From Nitriliruptoraceae bacterium (lineage in GTDB: Bacteria; Actinomycetota; Nitriliruptoria; Nitriliruptorales; Nitriliruptoraceae), in assembly GCA_007120565.1 (NCBI GenBank), contig SKNK01000078.1, positions 1-7,136 of the forward strand: DNA of 7,136 bases, in the 5' to 3' direction. Below the pieces are notes generated by a model, which was given only the letters and a program-made list of their open reading frames with translations, was not told the DNA's origin and searched no databases. The position numbers and the translations under genes were made by a program. This document shows positions 1-5,597 of this stretch, piece after piece. Numbering within the stretch: the first letter of the stretch is position 1; the number at the start of each line of letters is the position of its first letter.

Positions 1-408
1 CTCCGGCAGATCCTGGTCAACCTCGTCCGCGACGAGATCCGTCGGGACGAGCGACGAGCCGACGAGACCCCGATCGACGACGTCGACGAGTCGTACTCGC
101 TCTTCCGCAAGATCGCGGACGAAGATCCGCTCCCCTACTCCGACTCGCTCCACCTCGACTTCCTGTCGTGTTTCAGCGTCCCCGACGTGTGGGCGGTCCT
201 CGATGAGCTCCCCGACCACTACCGCACCCCGCTGGTACTGGTGCATATGTACGGTGTCCCCACCCGCGAGGTCGCCAAGGCACTGGACCTGCCGATGGGC
301 ACCCTGCTGTCGCAGCTGCACCGGGGTAGGAAGCGGTTCGAGAAGGATCTGTGGGAGTACGCGGAACGCAAAGGTCTACTCCGGGAGCGAGAGGAGGCGC
401 CGACGTGA
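1..408 (+). CDS. ECF-type RNA polymerase sigma factor (5'-truncated by window edge)
   Basis: The frame is open from base 1 to the TGA at 406-408, so the start lies upstream of the window; 135 residues are visible. The first ~20 residues (LRQILVNLVRDEIRRDERR) look like the end of sigma region 2. A ~37-residue linker containing YSDSLHLDFLS follows. Residues ~62-125 are a region 4 with the helix-turn-helix TREVAKALDLPMGTLLSQLH and the tail GRKRFEKDLWEYA. The GT-x-x-SxLHRGRK pattern and the WEYA tail resemble RpoE/SigR-type ECF factors, which direct transcription of stress regulons and are held by a partner anti-sigma. The next gene starts inside its stop codon, so the two are co-translated, as expected for a sigma/anti-sigma pair. 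The target promoters cannot be seen here; autoregulation of this operon is likely by analogy only. An ATG at 187 is internal to region 4 and is not the start. Confidence 0.9.
   Translation, partial: LRQILVNLVRDEIRRDERRADETPIDDVDESYSLFRKIADEDPLPYSDSLHLDFLSCFSVPDVWAVLDELPDHYRTPLVLVHMYGVPTREVAKALDLPMGTLLSQLHRGRKRFEKDLWEYAERKGLLREREEAPT
392..397 (+). promoter_or_regulatory. ribosome binding site of anti-sigma gene
   Basis: AGGAGG lies 7 nt before the GTG at 405. It decides the start of the anti-sigma gene in favour of the GTG that overlaps the sigma stop codon. Confidence 0.75.
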
Positions 409-713
409 TCTCGTGTTCGGAGGCTGTCCAGCGCCTCTGGGACTACCTCGAGAACGACGTCGAGGCAGCTGAACGCGACCAGGTCGAGGAGCACCTGGCC
501 TTCTGCCGACGCTGCTGCGGCGAGATGGAGTTCGCCGACCAACTGCGCGGGGTGCTGGCCGACGCCGCCGAGGCCTCGATCCCAGGCGACGTCGAAGCCC
601 GCCTCACGAGGGTCCTGGACGACCTCGCGGCCACGCGAGGCGAGACGGTCTGGTCCCACCGGACCTCCGAGGGAGATCACCTGCCACGGCCCGAACGGGG
701 AGGAAGCCGATGA
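405..713 (+). CDS. zinc-binding anti-sigma factor (zf-HC2/RsrA-like)
   Basis: I chose the GTG start at 405, which overlaps the sigma stop (GTGA) and has AGGAGG 7 nt upstream at 392-397; a longer ATG frame from 351 would start well inside the sigma gene. The product is 102 aa. It shows Cys4, then H30-x3-C34-x2-C37 (EEHLAFCRRCC), the zinc-binding anti-sigma signature, plus an extra Cys38. The Arg/Glu-rich helix before the motif fits the part that clamps the sigma factor. No membrane segment is visible, so it should be cytosolic, like RsrA, in which oxidation of the zinc-bound thiols releases the sigma factor. Whether this one senses oxidants, electrophiles or a metalloid is not shown by the sequence. 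It overlaps the downstream methyltransferase by 4 nt (ATGA), which ties the sensor directly to the selenoprotein genes. Confidence 0.85.
   Translation: MISCSEAVQRLWDYLENDVEAAERDQVEEHLAFCRRCCGEMEFADQLRGVLADAAEASIPGDVEARLTRVLDDLAATRGETVWSHRTSEGDHLPRPERGGSR
699..704 (+). promoter_or_regulatory. ribosome binding site of methyltransferase 1
   Basis: GGAGGA lies 5 nt before ATG 710. It supports this start over the in-frame ATG at 725, although family members often begin near that second Met. Confidence 0.65.
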
Positions 714-1531
714 CCCGTGACCTGATGTTCAAGGACGAGATCCAGCAGCTCGTCGCAGACGCGTACGAAGCGGTCGACGATCCCGACGGGCCGGGAGCCC
801 AGCTCTACGCCGGCGAGCAGTTGGACCGGCTCCCGCCGTCCGCCCGACGGTGGGTGCTCGGGGTCGGCAACCCCGTACCGCACGCCAAGCTGCAGCCGGG
901 CGAGTCCGTGATCGACCTGGGATCCGGGGCCGGGGTCGACGCGCTGCTGTCCGCGATGGAGGTCGGCTCGTCCTGCTGGCTGACCGGTGTGGACATGCTC
1001 CTGGCGATGGCCGCACGTGCCGACGCCTTCGCGACTGAGGCGGACCTTGACAACACCGGGTTCACCACGGCCGAGATGGAGAGCCTCCCCGTTGCCGACG
1101 GGGCGGTCGACGTGGTGATCAGCAACGGGTCGATCAACCTGTCGGCCCGCAAGAGCCGGGTGCTCGCCGAGGCGTTCCGCGTCCTGCGTCCCGGGGGGCG
1201 GCTGGCCGTATCCGACCTGACGATCCGGGAGGAGGAGTTGCCATCGCGGGTGCTGACCCACCCCTCGGCCTGGGCTGGCTGAGTGTCCGGCGCCCTGGCG
1301 GAGCGTGTCTTCGCCACCAAGCTCGAGAACGTCGGATTCGAGGATCTCACGATCATCGAGCGCCGCCCCTTCGGCTTGCACGACGCGGCCCGGTACCCGC
1401 TGTTCACCCCCGACCTGATCGAGCTGATGGACGAGCTGTTGCCCCCTGACCGCAGAGACGAGGTCGCCATCTCGGTGACGTTGACCGCGCGCAAACCACC
1501 TGAACGCACACGAACCAAGGAGCACGGATGA
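710..1531 (+). CDS. ArsM-like SAM methyltransferase 1, selenoprotein (Sec191 at TGA 1280-1282)
   Basis: The start ATG at 710 overlaps the anti-sigma stop and has GGAGGA 5 nt upstream. Reading through the in-frame TGA at 1280-1282 as selenocysteine gives 273 aa, ending at the TGA at 1529-1531. The Rossmann methyltransferase core shows VIDLGSGAGVD (67-77, SAM motif I), an acidic VD at 94-95, VDVVISNGSINL (133-144) and VLRPGGRLAVSDL (158-170). The TGA falls in SAWAG-U-VSGAL, where ArsM-type enzymes have WxxC-x-x-GAL (Cys156 of human AS3MT, a metalloid ligand). The 82 residues after it (KLENVGFEDL, then PLFTPDLIELMDELLPP) are a normal family C-terminus. The usual N-terminal Cys pair is missing: the G-C-G-N-P-type site reads GVGNP, and SNC reads SNG. 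Only Cys89 and Sec191 remain. It probably transfers a methyl group from SAM to a soft (metalloid-like) acceptor, but the substrate is unknown. A conventional gene caller would split it at 1282. Confidence 0.85.
1280..1282 (+). other. TGA recoded as selenocysteine (Sec191)
   Basis: This in-frame TGA sits between WAG and VSGAL, at the position of the conserved ArsM metalloid-binding Cys. The frame continues for 82 homologous-looking codons, then ends at a TGA that overlaps the next start codon. A candidate SECIS hairpin follows 13 nt later. Confidence 0.85.
1296..1316 (+). promoter_or_regulatory. candidate bacterial SECIS element of methyltransferase 1
   Basis: TGGCGGAG (1296-1303) pairs with CTTCGCCA (1309-1316) as an unbroken 8-bp stem with one G-T wobble, closing a 5-nt loop CGTGT (1304-1308). 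The loop begins 21 nt after the TGA. Bacterial SECIS elements are hairpins inside the coding region just after UGA, with a small apical loop carrying an early G (GU in E. coli fdhF) that contacts the SelB C-terminal domain. Here GU occupies loop positions 2-3. The element was found by eye and no folding energy was computed. Confidence 0.75.
1517..1522 (+). promoter_or_regulatory. ribosome binding site of methyltransferase 2
   Basis: AAGGAG lies 5 nt before ATG 1528, within the last codons of methyltransferase 1. Ribosomes finishing the first enzyme's readthrough product end at 1531, over this start. Translation of the second gene may therefore depend partly on UGA readthrough in the first. 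Confidence 0.7.
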
Positions 1532-2316
1532 CCACCGAACACGTCGAGCCGACACCGGTCGACCCCGACGCCCTCAGGGAGGAGGTCCAGGCCAAGTACC
1601 GCGAGGTCGCGCTGGCACCTGATGCTGAGCACCACTTCCACACGGGACGGTTCCTGGCCCACCACCTCGGCTATCCCGACGCGTGGGTGGAACCCCTTCC
1701 CGACCACGCCGTTGAGTCCTTCGCGGGCATCGCCAACCCCTTCCACCTGCGTCAGCTCGATGCGGGCGAGAAGGTCATCGACGTCGGGTCGGGTGCCGGC
1801 TTCGACACCTTCGTTGCCGCCGGCCAGGTCGGCGAGCAGGGGCAGGTCGTCGGTATCGACATGACCGACGAGATGCTGGCGAAGGCGCGCCGCAACGCCG
1901 AGCTGCTGGGTGCCGACAACGTCGAGTTCCGCGAGGGGTTCGCCGAACAGATGCCGGTCGAGGACGGTTGGGCGGACGTGGTCATCTCCAACGGCGTGTT
2001 CAACCTCTGCCCGGACAAGAAGGCGACCTTCGACGAGGTGTTCCGCGTCCTGACGCCCGGTGGCCACCTGCAGTACGGGGACATCGCCAACAACAATCCC
2101 GTGCCACCGGAAGCGTTGCGCGAGATCGACCTCTGGACCGGCTGAATAGCCGGTGGCCTGCCGTGTGCAGGCTGGCAGAAGATGCTCGAGGACGTCGGCT
2201 TCGTTGACGTACGCATCGGACCCGCGGTCGACACCTTCGCGGGGGCGTCTGGCGAGGAGAAGGCTCGCGCCTTCGCCGTCTACGGCTACCCGTTCCTGGC
2301 GCGCAAGCCGGAGTGA
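1528..2316 (+). CDS. ArsM-like SAM methyltransferase 2, selenoprotein (Sec206 at TGA 2143-2145)
   Basis: ATG 1528 overlaps the preceding stop (ATGA). Read through the in-frame TGA at 2143-2145, the product is 262 aa, ending at the TGA at 2314-2316. The core shows VIDVGSGAGFDTF (83-95, SAM motif I), VVGIDMTDEML (107-117), WADVVISNGVFNLCPDK (148-164) and VLTPGGHLQYGDI (174-186). The TGA lies in DLWTG-U-IAGGLPCAGW, the same slot as in the upstream paralogue and as Cys156 of AS3MT. The tail (MLEDVGFVDVRIG, then AFAVYGYPFLARKP) is intact. The N-terminus carries a His-rich HHFHTGR patch at 35-41, and the C-G-N-P-type site reads GIANP. Cys161 and Cys213 are the only cysteines, and Cys213 is seven residues after Sec206. 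It is a divergent paralogue of methyltransferase 1, not a recent duplicate. The two may act in sequence or on related substrates. SAM-dependent methylation is well supported; the acceptor is not. Confidence 0.85.
2143..2145 (+). other. TGA recoded as selenocysteine (Sec206)
   Basis: This in-frame TGA lies between LWTG and IAGGL, aligned with the recoded TGA of the upstream paralogue. The frame stays open for 56 more codons that match the family's C-terminal pattern. Confidence 0.85.
2154..2174 (+). promoter_or_regulatory. candidate bacterial SECIS element of methyltransferase 2
   Basis: GCCTGC (2156-2161) pairs perfectly with GCAGGC (2167-2172) around a CGTGT loop (2162-2166). Two wobble pairs (2155-2173 and 2154-2174) extend the stem to 8 bp. 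The loop starts 16 nt after the TGA, at the short end of the bacterial range. The loop is identical to the one in methyltransferase 1 but lies in another codon phase: there it begins at codon position 1 (CGT GTC), here at position 2 (cCG TGT). Protein conservation therefore cannot explain the match. Confidence 0.75.
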
Positions 2317-2318
2317 CC

Positions 2319-2333
2319 GGCCGGTGATCGGCC
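2319..2333. terminator. weak hairpin between convergent operons, possible terminator
   Basis: GGCCG (2319-2323) pairs with CGGCC (2329-2333) around GTGAT. It lies in the 21-nt gap between the methyltransferase 2 stop and the end of selB, so it could serve both strands. It has no T tract on either side, so it is at best a partial signal. Confidence 0.3.
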
Positions 2334-2337
2334 CCGC

Positions 2338-4257
2338 TCAGGGATCGATCACCCGGTGATGGGTGCCGTCGAAGCTGGTGACCCCGGTGGTACGCAGGTG
2401 CTCGAGCAGCGGCATCGCCGCCCGTCGAGTGGTGTTCCAGGTGTCGCGTGCTTCGGCAGCGGTGAACGAGCGTCCGTCGCGGCCAGGGCCATCGCGGAGC
2501 TGCGCTGCCGCGCCCTCGATCGCCGAGCGGGTGAACAGCAGCGCCTCGCAGGAGACGACCACCCCCTCGTCGAGCAACTCCTGCACCTCGAAGGAGGGGA
2601 TGTCCGCCCGGGCCGTCGCTTCGGCGGGATCTGGCGGCTGCAGGGGGTCGGCCTCGAGCGCTGCAAGCAGCCCAGTGCGACGGACCTCACGGGCTTCGAG
2701 GTAGGTGGGCTCGTGATCCTGGTGCACCAGCCGCCCGCCGTAGCTGGCGAGCTTCCGCTCGGCGACGAGGTTGTCGATCAAGGCAGGCGCGAGCTCCCGA
2801 GGGCAGCCCCGGTCGGCAGCTGCCGCGACCAGTGCCGCCCGTTGCACCGCGTGCTCGGCTGGAGCCTCCACCGCGGCCGCGACGATCGCATCGGTCCATG
2901 GCGCGATCTGCTCACGACGTACCACCTGGCCAGCGATGGCGGTCAGCTCGGCGATCTCGGCCAGGGCGGTGTCGAGAACCGCAACCCCGCCGAGCAGCGA
3001 AGCGAGTTCCTCGTGGGAGCGACGACCGCCGTGCGCATCGACCAGAGCCACGATCGTGGTGGGGAGGTCGCCGGCTGCGGCAAGTTCATCGAGCACGAGC
3101 GCGTGGGTCAGGCGGCGCTCCGCACCACGTGGTCGTTGCACCGGTGCAGGATCGAGGACCACGCCACCGCCGACGGTGCGGCGCCGGCCGGCATCGCGCA
3201 GCACGAAGCGGTCCCCCAGCCGGATCGCCAGCGGATCTGCCAGCACAAGGCGGGCATGGCCGTGACTACCCGGCTCGATGTCGCCGAGCAGTGGATGCAT
3301 CTCGACGGTGGTCGTCGCCGTACCGACGTGGAGATGCCAGGCGCCCCTCCGCCCGATCGGGGAGCGTGGCAGCGCCCGTAGCTGCACGTCGATGGCGCTG
3401 GTGGCCAGCCCCGGAACACGGCTCGACAGGCTGGCGCTGTCCGGGGTGAGCAGCACGTTGCCGCGCTCGACCTGTGTGTGGTCGAGACCGGCGAGGTTGA
3501 CCGCGACCCGGCTGACACCGGCGACCGATGCAACGCTGCAACCCAGGCTCTGCAAGCCCCGAACCCGTGCGGGCCGACCATGCGGGGCGACGATCACCTC
3601 ATCGCCGACCGCGAGGTGGCCAGCGGTGAGCAGTCCGGTCACGATCGTGCCGGCACCCGTCACCGTGAACGACCGATCGATCCACAGCCGGGTGGCCGCA
3701 TCGCGAACTGCCCCGCCGTGCCACCCCGACAGTCGGTTGGCCAGGGCCGCTCGAAGCTCGTCGATCCCCTGTCCCGACAGCGAGTCGACGGCCAGGACCG
3801 GGCTGTCCTCCAACGACGTCCCGGCGAAACGCCGCCCGACGTCGTCGACGACCTCTGCGGTCCGCTCGGGGCCGGCGAGCTCTGCCTTGGTCACCGCGGC
3901 AACGACGCCTCGACGTCCCAGCAGATCGAGGATCTCGAGGTGTTCCTCCGACTGCGCGGACCAGCCGTCATCGGCAGCAACGACGAACAGCACCTGGTCG
4001 ACGACCCCGACGCCACTGAGCATGTTGGTGAGGTAGCCGTCGTGACCGGGCACGTCGACGAACGCGACGGTGACGGTCTCGTCGCCGGTCACCTCGAGGT
4101 CGGTCCACACGTAACCGAGATCGATCGTCAAGCCCCGGCGTCGTTCCTCGTCCCACCGGTCGGGTTCCATGCCGGTGAGCCGCTTGAGCAGCGCACTCTT
4201 GCCGTGGTCGACGTGACCGGCGGTCGCGACGACCTCCATCGGCGCTGCCACGTCCAT
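2338..4257 (-). CDS. selB: selenocysteine-specific translation elongation factor SelB
   Basis: The product is 639 aa, a normal length for bacterial SelB. It binds Sec-tRNA-Sec and GTP and delivers the tRNA to UGA codons marked by a SECIS hairpin. The GTPase domain has G1 GHVDHGKS (14-21), G2 RGLTIDLGY (41-49), G3 DVPGHD (68-73) and the G4 slot TKAE (123-126). EF-Tu-like beta-barrel domains follow. The C-terminal part contains winged-helix repeats, ending in TTRRAAMPLLEHLRTTGVT, the domain that reads the SECIS loop. ATG 4257 overlaps the selA stop by one base (TGATG), which favours it over the Met at residue 7; a GAGGG lies about 10 nt upstream. G4 ends in Glu where SelB and related GTPases normally have Asp (guanine specificity), an unusual but conservative change. 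SelB ends 21 nt from the convergent methyltransferase operon whose UGA codons it would decode. Confidence 0.96.
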   Translation of the reverse strand: MDVAAPMEVVATAGHVDHGKSALLKRLTGMEPDRWDEERRRGLTIDLGYVWTDLEVTGDETVTVAFVDVPGHDGYLTNMLSGVGVVDQVLFVVAADDGWSAQSEEHLEILDLLGRRGVVAAVTKAELAGPERTAEVVDDVGRRFAGTSLEDSPVLAVDSLSGQGIDELRAALANRLSGWHGGAVRDAATRLWIDRSFTVTGAGTIVTGLLTAGHLAVGDEVIVAPHGRPARVRGLQSLGCSVASVAGVSRVAVNLAGLDHTQVERGNVLLTPDSASLSSRVPGLATSAIDVQLRALPRSPIGRRGAWHLHVGTATTTVEMHPLLGDIEPGSHGHARLVLADPLAIRLGDRFVLRDAGRRRTVGGGVVLDPAPVQRPRGAERRLTHALVLDELAAAGDLPTTIVALVDAHGGRRSHEELASLLGGVAVLDTALAEIAELTAIAGQVVRREQIAPWTDAIVAAAVEAPAEHAVQRAALVAAAADRGCPRELAPALIDNLVAERKLASYGGRLVHQDHEPTYLEAREVRRTGLLAALEADPLQPPDPAEATARADIPSFEVQELLDEGVVVSCEALLFTRSAIEGAAAQLRDGPGRDGRSFTAAEARDTWNTTRRAAMPLLEHLRTTGVTSFDGTHHRVIDP

Positions 4258-5597
4258 CAGCTGCCCTCGACGGCAGCTTGCACGGCTGCGGTCAGCTGTT
4301 CATCCAACTCCACCGGTACCGACCGAAGGTCCACGATCACCTGATCGTCCACGATGCGGGCGACGACCGGCGGAGAGCCGGTACGCAACCTTCGTGCGAG
4401 CCCTTCCGCGTCTCCCGCCAACACGACCCCCCAGGATGCGAGTCGGCTGCCGGGGGCAGCACCACCTCCGAGGACCGCCTCCGTCGGCACCACCTCGCCC
4501 CCGGTTGCCGCGGCGAGCTCCTCAGCACGTTCCCGCAGCCCCTCGAGGTCCTGGACCTCCATCGCCCACACGGGCAGCTCCTCCCTGGTGCCGCGCTCGT
4601 ACTCCGCCAGCGTGGCCTCCAGGGCGGCTAGGCGCAGCTTGTCCAGCCGCAGCGCTCGGGCGAGCGGGTGGCGACGGCACCGCTCGACCAGCTCGGCGTC
4701 GCCAGCCAGGATGCCCGCCTGTGGTCCGCCAAGCAGCTTGTCCCCAGAGAACACCACGAGGCCCGCTCCGTCCTTCAGGACCTGCGCCGCAACCGGCTCC
4801 TCGGGTCCGGCCGGCCACCCGTCCAGCAGCCCCGAGCCGATGTCCTCGATGAAGGCCACCCCATGCGCACCGGCGAGTTCGGCCAGCTCGACCGTGGTCG
4901 GCCGCTGCGTGAACCCCTCGATCCGGTAGTTGCTGGGGTGCACCCGCAGCAGCGCGCCGGTGGTCTCGACGATCGCCTGGCGGTAGTCGTCCACGCGGGT
5001 TCGGTTGGTCGTACCGACCTCCCGAAGCACGCAGCCCGCGGTCGCCATGATCTCGGGGAGGCGGAACGATCCCCCGATCTCGACCATCTCGCCGCGGCTG
5101 ATCAGTACCTCACGGCCGGCCCCGAACACCGTCAGCGCCAGCACCAGTGCAGCCGCGCCGTTGTTGACCGCCAACGCAGCCGGCGCGCCCGTCAACCGTG
5201 CCAGGGCATCGTGGGCCACCTGCCCGCGCCCTCCACGCTCACCAGTGGCCAGGTCCAGCTCCAGGTTGGTCGGTCCCGCCGCCGCTACCACCGCTTCGAT
5301 CGCCGTCGCGGACAGCGGTGCGCGGCCCAGGTTGGTGTGCAGCAGCACCCCGGTCGCGTTGACGACGGGCCGCAGCCGACGGTTGCGCTGCTGCGCGACC
5401 CGAGCCAACGCCTCCGCGACCAACTGGTCGGTGGACGGGACATCGCCACCCTCCCCAACCATCGCACGGGCACGTTCCAGCACACCTCTCACGGCGTCGG
5501 CCACCACACGGTGACCGTCGCTGCGGACCACCTCGGCGACCTCGTCGACCTCCAGCAGGGAGGAAACGCCGGGGAGCTGGGCACGGGGGTCGCTCAT
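4257..5597 (-). CDS. selA: L-seryl-tRNA(Sec) selenium transferase SelA
   Basis: The product is 446 aa, close to the usual ~460. SelA is a PLP enzyme that converts Ser-tRNA-Sec to Sec-tRNA-Sec with selenophosphate, in bacteria as a large ring-shaped oligomer. Visible signatures are RLRPVVNATGVLLHTNLGRA (about 74-93), the SRGEMVEIGGSFRLPEIM stretch (167-184), VGTTNRTRVDDY (194-205), RVHPSNYRIEGFT (218-230) and the PLP lysine in FSGDKLLGGPQAG (Lys287). The N-terminal ~70 residues form the usual small tRNA-binding helical domain. ATG 5597 overlaps the selD stop by 4 nt (ATGA), and its own stop overlaps selB by 1 nt, so selD-selA-selB is one coupled operon. No residue expected for catalysis looks missing. 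Confidence 0.97.
   Translation of the reverse strand: MSDPRAQLPGVSSLLEVDEVAEVVRSDGHRVVADAVRGVLERARAMVGEGGDVPSTDQLVAEALARVAQQRNRRLRPVVNATGVLLHTNLGRAPLSATAIEAVVAAAGPTNLELDLATGERGGRGQVAHDALARLTGAPAALAVNNGAAALVLALTVFGAGREVLISRGEMVEIGGSFRLPEIMATAGCVLREVGTTNRTRVDDYRQAIVETTGALLRVHPSNYRIEGFTQRPTTVELAELAGAHGVAFIEDIGSGLLDGWPAGPEEPVAAQVLKDGAGLVVFSGDKLLGGPQAGILAGDAELVERCRRHPLARALRLDKLRLAALEATLAEYERGTREELPVWAMEVQDLEGLRERAEELAAATGGEVVPTEAVLGGGAAPGSRLASWGVVLAGDAEGLARRLRTGSPPVVARIVDDQVIVDLRSVPVELDEQLTAAVQAAVEGS

Noticed and set aside
1283..1531. A separate 82-residue gene starting at GTG 1283
   Set aside because: It is in frame with methyltransferase 1 immediately after TGA 1280-1282, has no ribosome binding site of its own, and matches the C-terminal part of that enzyme. 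It is the post-Sec segment of one protein.
805..2067. A 420-codon open frame on the minus strand across the methyltransferases
   Set aside because: It is a high-GC shadow of the two plus-strand genes, with low-complexity composition and no recognisable domain. The plus-strand reading has clear SAM motifs.
1280..2145. The two in-frame TGAs as sequencing errors or pseudogene stops
   Set aside because: Both fall at the same homologous catalytic position, both are followed by a hairpin with the same loop, both frames stay intact to the family C-terminus, and a full Sec machinery is adjacent.
710..2316. Naming the methyltransferases arsM
   Set aside because: They share the fold and the Sec/Cys156 slot, but the other As(III)-binding cysteines are absent and no arsenic resistance gene is in the window, so the specific name would overstate the evidence.
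2348..2360. Palindrome ATCACC-C-GGTGAT as an operator or terminator
   Set aside because: It lies inside the final codons of selB, its one-base loop cannot form a normal hairpin, and no T tract follows. It is probably incidental.
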